NCBI RefSeq assembly: GCF_010858045.1
Contig: NZ_JAAGVC010000004.1
Location: 186,001 to 250,000, forward strand
DNA length: 64,000 bases
Reading direction: 5' to 3'
From: Nocardia cyriacigeorgica
Lineage (GTDB): Bacteria; Actinomycetota; Actinomycetes; Mycobacteriales; Mycobacteriaceae
Shown here: positions 26,509 through 35,805 of the stretch, one piece after another
Layout of the letters: every line of letters starts with the position of its first letter
Position numbering within the stretch: the stretch's first letter is position 1
Notes under the pieces: generated by a model
Databases searched by the model: none
What the model was told of the DNA's origin: nothing
Seen by the model: only the letters and a program-made list of their open reading frames with translations
Position numbers and translations under genes: made by a program

Positions 26509-26565
26509 TGAGCGCAAGCCGTCGGCGCACGCACCTGTCGTGATCACCCATTACGCTTGGGCCTC

Positions 26566-27528
26566 GTGCTGTCCGTTGTGCCGAGCCCCGTCACCGTGCG
26601 TGCGCCGTCGAAGGTGAACCTCCATCTCGGAGTCGGTGACCTGCGCCCGGACGGATACCACGATCTCACCACCGTGTTCCAGGCGCTGTCGCTCAGTGAC
26701 GATCTGGAAATCGCCCCCGCGGCCTCGCTGACGGTGCGGGTCACCGGCGAGAGCGCGAACGAAGTGCCCACCGACCGCACCAATCTGGTGTGGAAGGCGG
26801 CGGTGCGGCTGGCCCATCTGGCCGGGCGGGCGCCGCTGGTGGAGATCTCGATCAGCAAGGGCATCCCGGTGGCGGGTGGCATGGCCGGTGGCAGCGCCGA
26901 TGCCGCCGCCACCCTGGTCGGGTTGAACGAACTGTGGGATCTGGGCCTGTCCCGTGAGGAACTCACCGCGGTGGCGGCCGAACTCGGCAGCGACGTTCCG
27001 TTCTCGCTGCACGGCGGAACCGCGCTCGGCACCGGACGCGGCGAGCGGCTGCTGCCGGTGTTGTCGCGCAACACCTTCCACTGGGTGATCGCGCTCGCCA
27101 AAGGCGGTCTGTCCACACCGGCCGTCTATCACGAGTTGGATCGCCTGCGCGAGATCGGCGATCCGCCACGGCTGGGCGCACCGCAGGAACTCATGCAGGC
27201 GCTGGCCTCCGGCGACCCGAAACAGCTCGCCCCGCTGCTCGGCAACGACCTCCAGGCGGCGGCGGTGTCGCTGAAACCCGAGTTGCGCCGCACGCTGCGG
27301 GCCGGGGTCGGCGCGGGTGCGCTGGCGGGTCTCGTCTCCGGTTCCGGCCCGACCTGCGCGTTCCTGTGCGAATCGGAAGAGTCCGCCGTCGCGGTGGCCG
27401 CGGAGCTGGCCGGTGCCGGGGTGAGCCGCAGTATCCGCACGGCCACCGGCCCGGTCCCCGGCGCCCGGGTGGTCGGGGGTGAGGGTCCGCATCCGCAGCC
27501 GCGGCGCGAGGGCGGCAAGATCGGCTGA
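26566..27528 (+). CDS. ispE: 4-diphosphocytidyl-2-C-methyl-D-erythritol kinase
   Basis: IspE phosphorylates CDP-methylerythritol in the MEP isoprenoid pathway. The 320-aa GHMP kinase has [12 protein letters not shown] with the conserved Lys, the ATP loop [15 protein letters not shown], and the C-terminal [13 protein letters not shown] 26566 is taken as start; TTG 26557 is also in frame. Equivalent to Rv1011, but separated from ksgA by the divergent copper pair. Confidence 0.95.
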   Translation: MLSVVPSPVTVRAPSKVNLHLGVGDLRPDGYHDLTTVFQALSLSDDLEIAPAASLTVRVTGESANEVPTDRTNLVWKAAVRLAHLAGRAPLVEISISKGIPVAGGMAGGSADAAATLVGLNELWDLGLSREELTAVAAELGSDVPFSLHGGTALGTGRGERLLPVLSRNTFHWVIALAKGGLSTPAVYHELDRLREIGDPPRLGAPQELMQALASGDPKQLAPLLGNDLQAAAVSLKPELRRTLRAGVGAGALAGLVSGSGPTCAFLCESEESAVAVAAELAGAGVSRSIRTATGPVPGARVVGGEGPHPQPRREGGKIG

Positions 27529-27765
27529 TCCGCGGGTCGTCGACGGGTGCAGCGAATTCGACGGCGGTCGATGCGATGGTGCGGTCGCAGGTCGGCATTC
27601 GTCCACACCTGAGTAATGGCGGTTCGACGGGCGCACGGTGGGGCCCCGCCGATTGCCGGACGGGGGCGTTCATAGTTCAGTCGGTACCCTTGCTCGGGGC
27701 AGGCGAGTCGACCGGCCTCCACGGGGGTGGACCACACAACGCCCGGTAAGGCACGGAAAGGTTTC

Positions 27766-29583
27766 ATGTCCAACCTGATCAACCTCGAACAGGTCAGCAA
27801 GAGCTTCGGCATCAAACCGCTGCTCGATGACGTCTCGCTCGGCGTGCACGCGGGCGAGCGCATCGGCGTCGTCGGCCTCAACGGCGGCGGCAAGACCACC
27901 CTGCTCGAGGTGCTGACCGGCATCGAGGAGCCCGACAGCGGTCGCGTCAGCCGGGTCGGCGGGTTGCGCATGGCCGTCGTCACCCAGCGTGGGGTGCTGC
28001 CCGAGGGCGCCACCGTCGGCTCGGTGGTGCTGGCCGGATTGGCCGACGACGCCCTGACCGATTCGGTGGCCGAACACGAATGGGCCGCCAACCCGCGCAT
28101 CCGTTCGGTGATGGAGGGCATCGGCATCGCCGGGCTCGGCCTCGACACCACGGTCGACAACCTCTCCGGTGGTGAACGCCGCCGCGTCGCGCTGGCCGCC
28201 GCGCTGGTGCGTGATCTGGATCTGCTGGTACTCGACGAGCCGACCAACCATCTCGATGTGGAGGGTGTGCGCTGGCTGGCCGATCATCTGCTGGCCCGCC
28301 GCAGCGCGCTGGTCGTGGTCACCCACGATCGCTGGTTCCTCGATACCGTCGCCACCCAGACCTGGGAGGTCGTCGGCGGCAAGGTGGAAAGCTATGAGGG
28401 CGGCTACGGCGACTGGATCTTCGCCCGCGCCGAACGCGCACGGCAGGCCGACGCCTCCGAGGCGCGCCGGCGCAACCTGGCTCGCAAGGAGCTGGCCTGG
28501 CTGCGGCGCGGCCCGCAGGCCCGCACCTCCAAACCGCGCTACCGGGTGGAGGCGGCCGAGGCGCTGATCGCCGATGTGCCGCCGCCGCGTGACAGTGTTT
28601 CGCTGAGCGCGTTCGCCCGTAAACGGCTGGGCCGCGTCGTCATCGAACTCGAGGACACCACGCTCACCACGCCCGACGGACGCGAATTGGTGCGCGATCT
28701 GACCTGGCGGCTCGCGCCGGGCGAGCGGGTGGGCCTGGTCGGTGTGAACGGTTCCGGCAAGACCACCTTGCTGCGCGCCCTCGCCGGTGACGCGGAACTC
28801 GCCGCTGGCAAGCGGATTCAGGGCCAGACCGTGCAGATCGGCTGGCTGCGACAGGAACTCGACGATCTGCCCACCGATATGCGGGTGCTGGAAGCGGTGC
28901 AGCAGATCGCGATGCGGATCATGCTCGGCGACAAGGAGATTTCGGCCGGTCAGCTGGCCGAGCGGCTCGGTTTCACGCCGGCTCGCCAGCGCACTCCGGT
29001 CGGCGATCTGTCCGGTGGTGAGCGCCGTCGTCTGCAGCTGACCCGGATCCTGATGTCGGAGCCGAATGTGCTGCTGCTCGACGAGCCGACCAACGACCTC
29101 GACATCGATACCCTGCAACAGCTAGAGGATCTGCTCGACAACTGGGCCGGAACGCTGGTGGTGATCAGCCACGACCGGTATCTGATCGAGCGGATCTGTG
29201 ATTCCACCTGGGCGCTGTTCGGCGACGGCAAACTCACCAACCTGCCCGGCGGGATCGAGGAGTACCTCACCCGTCGTGCCGCACAGCAGACGACCCGCTC
29301 GACCGCGCCCAAGCCGGCGTCGGCGAGCGCCGGCTCCACCTCGGCGGCAGCCGCAGCACCGGTGACCGACTCGGCCGCCTACCGCGCCGCGCGCAAGGAA
29401 TTGACGCGCCTGGAACGCTCCATCGACAAACTCACCGAACGCGAGCAGCGCCTGCACACCGCGCTCGCCGACGCCGCCACCGACCCGGACAAGCTCCTCA
29501 CCCTCGGCGCCGAACTGAAGCAGGTGCTGGCCGAAAAGGAAGCGGCCGAGCAGCGTTGGATGGAACTCGCCGACGAAGCGTGA
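27766..29583 (+). CDS. ABC-F family ATPase (Uup-like)
   Basis: The 605-aa soluble protein has two ABC ATPase domains: Walker A GLNGGGKTT at about 37 and GVNGSGKTT at about 327, signature LSGGE at about 133 and 416, and Walker B LLVLDEPTNHLD and LLLDEPTNDLD. A charged linker lies between them, and a C-terminal coiled coil from about 530 follows an Ala/Ser/Thr-rich spacer. That tail is typical of Uup. ABC-F proteins act on ribosomes, and some protect from antibiotics. The linker is short, so a translation-quality role is more likely than resistance. ATG 27766 has GGAAAGG upstream. Confidence 0.9.
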   Translation: MSNLINLEQVSKSFGIKPLLDDVSLGVHAGERIGVVGLNGGGKTTLLEVLTGIEEPDSGRVSRVGGLRMAVVTQRGVLPEGATVGSVVLAGLADDALTDSVAEHEWAANPRIRSVMEGIGIAGLGLDTTVDNLSGGERRRVALAAALVRDLDLLVLDEPTNHLDVEGVRWLADHLLARRSALVVVTHDRWFLDTVATQTWEVVGGKVESYEGGYGDWIFARAERARQADASEARRRNLARKELAWLRRGPQARTSKPRYRVEAAEALIADVPPPRDSVSLSAFARKRLGRVVIELEDTTLTTPDGRELVRDLTWRLAPGERVGLVGVNGSGKTTLLRALAGDAELAAGKRIQGQTVQIGWLRQELDDLPTDMRVLEAVQQIAMRIMLGDKEISAGQLAERLGFTPARQRTPVGDLSGGERRRLQLTRILMSEPNVLLLDEPTNDLDIDTLQQLEDLLDNWAGTLVVISHDRYLIERICDSTWALFGDGKLTNLPGGIEEYLTRRAAQQTTRSTAPKPASASAGSTSAAAAAPVTDSAAYRAARKELTRLERSIDKLTEREQRLHTALADAATDPDKLLTLGAELKQVLAEKEAAEQRWMELADEA

Positions 29584-29587
29584 ACCG

Positions 29588-30496
29588 TCAGCTGGTCTCG
29601 GCCGCGGGCCCCTCGTGCAGCACCACCGGCAGACAGGTCTGCACGAACTCCGCACCGAACCCGGTGAGGATGATGCTGCGATAGGACACCTTGGTGCCGA
29701 ATCCCGAGCGCTTGAGCAGCTCGCGCACCGGTGACTGCGCCTCGAGCAGCTGGTAGCGGTTCGGGTTGCCGACCGGTTCCTTGGCCAGCTCGATCAGGCC
29801 GAGCCTGCGCAGGTTGGTCAGATAGTGCTGGATGCGGTTGGGGAACCGCAGCCCGGCGTGCTCGCCGAGCAGGGTGAGACCCGATTCCTGGCGCAGCCCG
29901 AGCCGTTCGGCGCCGAGGCGGCTGAGCCTGCCGCCGTGCACCTCGATGGACGGCTGCGGACCGTCGGTGCGCAGGTAGCGCAGGATGCGGGCCTCGTCGG
30001 GAGTGATCTCGGCGAGGATGTTCGCGAACGCGGGATGCCCCTCGTCGCCGGCGTGGGTACTGGCCGACAACCGCAGCAGCGCCGCGCCCTGTTCCCGCAG
30101 GGTGGGCGCACTGAGGGGGCGCCGGGGCTGTTCTGTCTCGGAAAGTCCGAGCGCGCGCCGGAGCGCGGCCCGCACCTCGGCCTCGGCTTCGGCGCGGATC
30201 TCGGCGGGCGGCACCCCGGCCGCGCTGCGGCGGACCACCGTCCCGGTCACGTCGAGGACGGTGCCGACGCCCCAGCCCGCGGCACCGGCCACCGTGGACA
30301 ATGCCACCCGAACCACCCCGCTCGCCGTGCGCACGGTGACGATCGGACGGCGCAGGGGATTGGCCCGCACGGCGGGCGCCTTGGGCTCCGCCCCGTACTC
30401 GAAAAGATGCGCTACCTCGGTGGATGTGCTGACCGGCTCGGCCGCACCGCCGGGATCCGAGGACGCCGACGATGCCGCTGAACCGGTTACATCCAT
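29588..30496 (-). CDS. Abi-alpha/DUF4393-like protein, paralogue 1
   Basis: The 302-aa protein has a short hydrophobic stretch near 60-90 (VVRVALSTVAGAAGWGVGTVLD) and a C-terminal winged-helix-like region: TPDEARILRYLRTDGPQPS, then FPNRIQHYLTNLRRLGLIEL, then LTGFGAEFVQTCLPV. The same layout occurs in the divergent gene at 32084, so the two are paralogues. These features resemble the Abi-alpha (DUF4393) family, named for a link to abortive infection, although most members are untested. ATG 30496 lies 10 bp inside the end of the DUF445 gene, so they are translationally coupled. Confidence 0.7.
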   Translation of the reverse strand: MDVTGSAASSASSDPGGAAEPVSTSTEVAHLFEYGAEPKAPAVRANPLRRPIVTVRTASGVVRVALSTVAGAAGWGVGTVLDVTGTVVRRSAAGVPPAEIRAEAEAEVRAALRRALGLSETEQPRRPLSAPTLREQGAALLRLSASTHAGDEGHPAFANILAEITPDEARILRYLRTDGPQPSIEVHGGRLSRLGAERLGLRQESGLTLLGEHAGLRFPNRIQHYLTNLRRLGLIELAKEPVGNPNRYQLLEAQSPVRELLKRSGFGTKVSYRSIILTGFGAEFVQTCLPVVLHEGPAAETS

Positions 30497-31809
30497 GTAG
30501 TCGCCACTCCTGTCCCGAAGACCAGAATGTGAGCGTAACCGGCGAAGAGCCCGAGCACACCGCCATGGACGAAAAGCAACCATTCGTCCTGTTTGATGGC
30601 CGATCGCAGCATTTCCACGAAGTCGTTGGGTGAGAGCACCGACATTTGTTTGGCGATGTAGTCGTTGATCTGCTTGCCCTGCCGGATGTTGAAGTCCGGG
30701 TCGGCGAAGGCGATCGGAGCGATGGCCATGGCCTCGCTGGTGATCGTCGATTGCAGGGCGTCGTACTCGCGGCTGCCGAGCACGAACTTGACCGCGCTGC
30801 GGGCCGGGCCGAGCGCGCGGTCGGCGGCAGGCCGCAGGGTGTCCTCCAGCATCTGCATGGTGCGATCCGACCGCGGGCCGTTCAGCAGCTCGTCACCGAT
30901 ATTGGCCACCGTGACCACCTGGCCGGACACCAATTCGGCGTAACCGGCGGTGATTTCGGGCTGCCGTTTGATCAGCAGCCCTTGCCGCCACGGGCACCAC
31001 CATTTCGGCTCGGCGGGCGCGAAGATCATGTTGATGCCGACCCAGTTCACCACCCAGCCGATGATCACACCGCCGATCGGCAGCACCGCCAGCGTCGGCC
31101 ATCCGGTCAGATGCAGCACCGCGACGAGGACCGCGCCCATCGGGGCGCCGAAGTAGAAGCCGAAATTCTGCATGAACCGCAGTTCCTTGGCGCCGAGTAC
31201 CTGGAACAGCTGGTTGAGCAATTGCGGGCGGGCCTGGAAATAGCGGATGACCATTTGCTTGACGTCGAGCAACTGATCGATGTTCTCGCCGAGTTCCACG
31301 GTGAGCTGGCGCAGAATGTCGGGCAGTTGCGCGCGGACGCGGTCGTGCACCATCTCGCGCACCTGGCTCGGCAGGTTGTACCAGAGCTGCGGATGTTCGC
31401 GGCGCAGGATTTCCTCGACGATATCGCGGATCTGATCGTCGGCGATGCTGGCCAGATGTTCGGCGAGAGCGTCGGGTTCGAGTTCACGATAGAAATCGGC
31501 GACGCTGCCGAGCTTGGACAAACCTTTGTCCACGGCGATGCTCGCCATTTTGTCCGCACGCGAGGGCACGATTCCCTGCCAGCCCATGCGTCCGTCGTAG
31601 CTGAGCAGCGGTAGCACCTGAATTCGCTTGGGCAGGAAAGGATAGACGGCGCGCAGGCCCGGAACATGGATGCCGTGGAATGCGATCGGCCGAAACAGCA
31701 TCAGCACACCGGTCCAGTTGGTGATGTAGCCGATGACGCCAGTGAAAAGCGGAATGGTCACAAGCTCGAGGAGGATCGTCGGGTGAATCCCGAACACACT
31801 CTCTAACAC
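30487..31809 (-). CDS. DUF445 family membrane protein
   Basis: The 440-aa protein has an N-terminal membrane segment (LVTIPLFTGVIGYITNWTGVLML) with the family motif YITNW, a long helical cytoplasmic or extracellular middle part, a second hydrophobic pair around VLVAVLHLTGWPTLAVLPIGG with NWVGINMIFAP echoing the first motif, and a C-terminal membrane helix. DUF445/YheB proteins are of unknown function. GTG 31809 has AGGAGGG upstream. It is the first gene of a two-gene unit with an Abi-alpha-like protein and is divergent from that protein's paralogue. Confidence 0.85.
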   Translation of the reverse strand: MLESVFGIHPTILLELVTIPLFTGVIGYITNWTGVLMLFRPIAFHGIHVPGLRAVYPFLPKRIQVLPLLSYDGRMGWQGIVPSRADKMASIAVDKGLSKLGSVADFYRELEPDALAEHLASIADDQIRDIVEEILRREHPQLWYNLPSQVREMVHDRVRAQLPDILRQLTVELGENIDQLLDVKQMVIRYFQARPQLLNQLFQVLGAKELRFMQNFGFYFGAPMGAVLVAVLHLTGWPTLAVLPIGGVIIGWVVNWVGINMIFAPAEPKWWCPWRQGLLIKRQPEITAGYAELVSGQVVTVANIGDELLNGPRSDRTMQMLEDTLRPAADRALGPARSAVKFVLGSREYDALQSTITSEAMAIAPIAFADPDFNIRQGKQINDYIAKQMSVLSPNDFVEMLRSAIKQDEWLLFVHGGVLGLFAGYAHILVFGTGVATTWM

Positions 31810-31951
31810 GACACCCTCCTGCCGATACCCGGTGATCGCCGCCTCACCGGCACCTCAAATTAGCACCCCGTCGGCAGCAGGACCCTATGTGACGTGCGGC
31901 TCCGACTCCAAGCGCGAGTGCCACGCACCACAGGTAGTGTCTGAGACGTTT

Positions 31952-31972
31952 ACCACAGTGCCCTCCTGTGGT
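31952..31972. promoter_or_regulatory. inverted repeat in the divergent DUF445 / Abi-alpha-like promoter region
   Basis: ACCACAG (31952-31958) and CTGTGGT (31966-31972) form a 7-bp inverted repeat with a 7-nt centre, and ACCACAGG-like sequence recurs near 31927. It lies roughly midway between the divergent starts at 31809 and 32084 and could be a shared operator. Confidence 0.4.
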
Positions 31973-32083
31973 GTCGTGGTTCTACGCGGGGGTGGGGACA
32001 ATGACCACCACCACATCTGTTCGTGACTGGTGGGCAATAATCTGTGAGCGGAATCGTTCACCTGGCGATACATCGGAGTAGAC

Positions 32084-32959
32084 GTGGCAGACGACAGGAC
32101 CGGACAGGACGTGGCCCGGGCCGGTTCCCGTGCTGTGGAACGCAGCTCGGATGTCGAACAGCGGCAGATCAGCAATGAGGCCCGGCTGATCCGCGGCGTG
32201 TTCCGGGCCGCGGGGCTGGCGGCGGGCACGGTGGTGCGCGGCGGCCAGTGGGCGGTAGAGACCTCCTATGAGATGACCCGCGAGATCACCCAGGCCGCGC
32301 TCGACGGTGAGTCCTCCGCCGAGATCGCCGAGCGCACGGGAAACGCGCTGCGCTCGATCGCGCGCAGTGCGCTCGGGGTCACCGAGGGGTCGGTGCGCGA
32401 GATCGTCAGCTATGTGCCCAATCCGCAGGGGCCGGGCCAGCAGGCCATCGGGGTGGGCTCGTACCTGCGCTCGGCCACGGTCGACGAACTGCGCAGGCGT
32501 GGTGACGCACTGCTGGCCCGTTCGGCGGATGTGTACTTCACCGAAGAAGTGCATCCCGCCTACGACCGTATCCTCGACGAACTCGCGCCCGACGAGGCGC
32601 GCATCCTGCGTTTCATGGCGCTCAACGGGCCGCAGCCCTCGGTCGATGTGCGCACCAACCGCCCACTGGGCATCGGCTCGGAGCTGGTGTCCGGTGATCT
32701 GACCTCGGTGCCCGAACAGGCCGGGGTGCGCTACCCGGATCGGGCCCGCTCGTATCTGATCAACCTCAACCGGCTCGGCCTGACGCTGACCTCCGACGAT
32801 CCCGTGGTGCTGAGCCGGTACATGGTGCTCGAGGTGCAGCCGGTGGTGGAGGCGGCGCTGAAGAAGGCCGGCCGCGCGCCCAAGATCGTGCGCAAGAGCC
32901 TTCGGCTGACCGAATTCGGCGAGGACTTCTGCCGCACCTGCTTCACCATCGGCGGCTGA
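32084..32959 (+). CDS. Abi-alpha/DUF4393-like protein, paralogue 2
   Basis: The 291-aa protein mirrors the gene at 29588: an N-terminal helical half with a mildly hydrophobic part (GVFRAAGLAAGTVVRGGQWA), then APDEARILRFMALNGPQPS, YPDRARSYLINLNRLGLTL, and LTEFGEDFCRTCFTI at the C-terminus. GTG 32084 has CGGAGTAG upstream. It is divergent from the DUF445 operon, which carries the other paralogue, making a symmetrical three-gene locus. A membrane-associated role is inferred only from context. Confidence 0.7.
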   Translation: MADDRTGQDVARAGSRAVERSSDVEQRQISNEARLIRGVFRAAGLAAGTVVRGGQWAVETSYEMTREITQAALDGESSAEIAERTGNALRSIARSALGVTEGSVREIVSYVPNPQGPGQQAIGVGSYLRSATVDELRRRGDALLARSADVYFTEEVHPAYDRILDELAPDEARILRFMALNGPQPSVDVRTNRPLGIGSELVSGDLTSVPEQAGVRYPDRARSYLINLNRLGLTLTSDDPVVLSRYMVLEVQPVVEAALKKAGRAPKIVRKSLRLTEFGEDFCRTCFTIGG

Positions 32960-33054
32960 CCGGGCCGCGGCCGCGAATTCGCTGGGTGATAGCGATCTGA
33001 TACAGATCTCGTCAAACGTTCGGTATGCCCGGTGCCGGGTGGGATCGTTGAGGT

Positions 33055-33669
33055 ATGGACCAGGACGAGGAGCGTAGGGACTCCGAGTCGGGCGCAGAGC
33101 GGGAACCGGTCGGCCGGGTTCTGTTCGGACGGATGCCGGGTTCGATACCGGCACCCGAGAACGGTGCGCGCGACGACGTGTCCGAGATCTGCCGTTTGAA
33201 GTACCGGTATCTGCGCACGCTGGATACCAAGCAGTGGGACGAGTTCGCCGACACCATGGTCGCCGAGGCGACGGCCACCTACAGCGAGTACCTGCAATTC
33301 GAATCCCGCGAGGCGTTCATCGCGTTCATGCGCAATACCCTCGGGCCGCACGTCATCACCGAACACCGCTGCGATCACCCCGAGGTCGACGTCGACGGCG
33401 ATACCGCCACCGGCACCTGGTACCTGGCCGATACGGTGCTCATTCCGGAGCACAACATGCTGCTGCGCGGCGCCGCGTTCTACTCCGACCGCTATATCCG
33501 CTGCGACGACGGGCGCTGGCGGATCTCGCACACCGGCTACGAACGCACCTATGAGGTGGTGCTCTCGCTCAGCGATCTGCCGAGCCTGCGCCTGACCTCG
33601 AGCCGGTGGGGACTGATCGCAAGGGATTCCGGGCTCGAATCGGTCGAGCGCGAGCCGGAGGCCGGCTGA
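33055..33669 (+). CDS. NTF2/SnoaL-like family protein
   Basis: The 204-aa protein has a 45-residue charged N-terminal tail, then a cone-shaped NTF2-like domain. The domain starts with CRLKYRYLRTLDTKQWDEF, then FMRNTLGPHVITEHRCDHPEV with conserved His, then TGTWYLADTVLIP and DDGRWRISHTGYERTY. Such SnoaL/scytalone-dehydratase-like proteins are isomerases, dehydratases or binding proteins. The Tyr, Asp and His positions typical of active members look kept. No gene cluster around it gives a substrate. Confidence 0.8.
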   Translation: MDQDEERRDSESGAEREPVGRVLFGRMPGSIPAPENGARDDVSEICRLKYRYLRTLDTKQWDEFADTMVAEATATYSEYLQFESREAFIAFMRNTLGPHVITEHRCDHPEVDVDGDTATGTWYLADTVLIPEHNMLLRGAAFYSDRYIRCDDGRWRISHTGYERTYEVVLSLSDLPSLRLTSSRWGLIARDSGLESVEREPEAG

Positions 33670-33718
33670 CCACTCGGTTCGCGGCTGTACCGCCCGGCCA
33701 GGGCCGGACCACCCGGGT

Positions 33719-35371
33719 TCAGTCGGCGGTGGCGACCAGCGGTTCCAGGGTCAGGCCCGGATGCTCCTTCTCGATGTACTGCAATCGCCATTTATCGCTG
33801 AACAATGCGAGCAGCACGCCATCGCTGCGGGTGAACACCTCGACCCCGCGCTGGCGGCCGAGTTCCTCGGCGGAGCCGGCGTCGGTGCGCCGGGCCAGCG
33901 TGTAGGGCAGATGGTCCATCTGCGTTTCGACGTTGTACTCGGCCTGCATCCGGGCGGTGACCACCTCGAACTGCATCGGGCCGACCGCCGCGAGCACGGG
34001 GGAGGCGTCGCCGCGCGCATCGTTGCGCAGCACCTGCACGACACCTTCGGAGTCGAGCTGGTCGATGGCCTTGCGGAACTGTTTGTACTTGCCGGCGCTC
34101 TGGGCCCGCAGCACCGCGAAATGTTCCGGCGCGAAGGACGGGATCGGCGGGAACTCCACCTTCTTGTCCACGAACAGGGTGTGCCCCGGCGCCAGCGCGG
34201 TCGCGTTCACCAGGCCGACCACATCGCCGGGGTAGGCGGTGTCGACGGTGGCGCGTTCCCGGCCGAACACGGTGAGCGCGTACTTCGTCGCGAACGGGCG
34301 CCCGGTCTGCGCGTGCGTCACCACCATGCCGCGCTCGAACTCGCCCGACACGATCCGCATGAACGCCAGCCGGTCCCGGTGCGCGGTATCCATGCCCGCC
34401 TGCACCTTGAACACCACCGCGCTGAACGGATCGGTCGTCTCGCGGACGCCACCATCGACGTCGCGGCGGCCGGCCGGCGCCGGGGCCAGCGCCACCAGCG
34501 TCTCCAGCAGCTGACGCACACCGAAGTTCAGCATCGCCGAGGCGTAGATGACCGGTGAGGTCTGCCCGGCCAGGAACAGTTCCTGATCGTGGTCCTGACC
34601 GGTGGCCGAGAGCAGTTCGCTCTCCTCGGCCGCGGTCTCCCATGCCTCACCCTCGCGGGCCTGCGCCTGCTCCGGGGTCAGCGATTCCTCCGGCGCGATG
34701 GTCGCGCCGCCCGCGGTGCGGGTGAAGTGGATGTACTCGACCGCCTCGCCGCCAGGGCCGCGCCGCAGCAGGCCGCGGAAATCGCCCGCGATGCCGACCG
34801 GAAGGAACAGTGGTGTCGGGGTCAGGCCGATCCGCTCGTCGATCTCGTCGAGCAGCTCGAGCGGCGCCCGGCCGGGCCGGTCCCACTTGTTGATCACGGT
34901 GATCACCGGGATACCGCGGTGGCGGCAGACCTGGAACAGCTTCAGTGTCTGCGGCTCCAGACCCTTGGCGGCGTCGATCAGCATGACGGCCGCGTCCACG
35001 GCGGTCAGCACGCGGTAGGTGTCCTCGGAGAAATCCGAGTGGCCGGGGGTATCGACCAGGTTGATCACATTGTCGATGTCGGAGCCGGCGGCGCGATAGT
35101 TGAACTGCAACGCGGTCGAACTGACCGAGATGCCGCGCGCTTTCTCCATCTCCATCCAGTCCGACACGGTGGACTTGCGCCCAGCCTTGCCGTGGATGGC
35201 GCCCGCTTCGGAGATCATCTTGGCGTGCAGTGCCAGCGCCTCGGTGAGCGTGGACTTACCGGCGTCCGGATGGGAGATGACGGCGAAGGTCCGCCGCCTC
35301 GACACCTCGGCGGGCAGCCCGCGTGAACCGGACGAGACAGCGCCGTCAGTGGAGGCGGTCAACAGCGACAA
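33719..35371 (-). CDS. prfC: peptide chain release factor 3
   Basis: RF3 is a GTPase that recycles RF1/RF2 from terminating ribosomes. The 550-aa product has the P-loop SHPDAGKST, switch II DTPGHSDF, the NKWD base-recognition motif, and the RF3 C-terminal domain (GPMQFEVV, RMQAEYNVE). Length is close to the usual 530. It is a single-gene unit, divergent from rplY across 434 bp. Confidence 0.96.
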   Translation of the reverse strand: MSLLTASTDGAVSSGSRGLPAEVSRRRTFAVISHPDAGKSTLTEALALHAKMISEAGAIHGKAGRKSTVSDWMEMEKARGISVSSTALQFNYRAAGSDIDNVINLVDTPGHSDFSEDTYRVLTAVDAAVMLIDAAKGLEPQTLKLFQVCRHRGIPVITVINKWDRPGRAPLELLDEIDERIGLTPTPLFLPVGIAGDFRGLLRRGPGGEAVEYIHFTRTAGGATIAPEESLTPEQAQAREGEAWETAAEESELLSATGQDHDQELFLAGQTSPVIYASAMLNFGVRQLLETLVALAPAPAGRRDVDGGVRETTDPFSAVVFKVQAGMDTAHRDRLAFMRIVSGEFERGMVVTHAQTGRPFATKYALTVFGRERATVDTAYPGDVVGLVNATALAPGHTLFVDKKVEFPPIPSFAPEHFAVLRAQSAGKYKQFRKAIDQLDSEGVVQVLRNDARGDASPVLAAVGPMQFEVVTARMQAEYNVETQMDHLPYTLARRTDAGSAEELGRQRGVEVFTRSDGVLLALFSDKWRLQYIEKEHPGLTLEPLVATAD

Positions 35372-35805
35372 CCTTTCGGGGGAGTGCGAGAATGTGGCAA
35401 CCGGACAGTGCCTATTTTGCGCTGCCTACGGTCGCGCGTGTTCACGGCCCCTGTATGTCTCGCGTTTGCGCTGCCACTCGGCCTGCGCGGCGAGAGCGCG
35501 AACGCGAGGCGGGCCCCGCACTCGCAAGGTTCGGTGGTGTCTCGCTCGACATCGGTGGCACGACCGCCCGTCGCTGCCCGGTGACCACCCGATTCTGGTA
35601 CTCCGCCCGGGTTGCGCTATGGTGTTCAGGTTGTCTCGGCGAGGGTGACCGCAGACTTTTTGCGACACCGTGATCGACGCGGCTCGGCTTCCGGCCGTCC
35701 TCGTTGTTGTCTTCGCCCGACGAGTAGACCAACCGAGCCAGGGCTCCCACGTTCCCTGGCGCCACCGTTGACCAGCCCGGAAGAGCCGTAGGAGTAGATC
35801 AGGTC
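35372..35805. other. 434-bp divergent region between prfC and rplY
   Basis: The region holds the promoters of prfC and rplY and a probable structured rplY leader. A TATGGT hexamer near 35620 could be a -10 for rplY. The only firm structure is the hairpin at 35737-35760. No tRNA or protein gene is visible. Confidence 0.5.
35737..35760 (+). promoter_or_regulatory. hairpin in the rplY leader
   Basis: GCCAGGG and CCCTGGC form a 7-bp stem with a 10-nt loop, 45 nt upstream of the rplY ATG. Ribosomal proteins often regulate their own mRNA through a leader hairpin that mimics rRNA, and L25 binds 5S rRNA. Autoregulation here is a guess. Confidence 0.4.
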
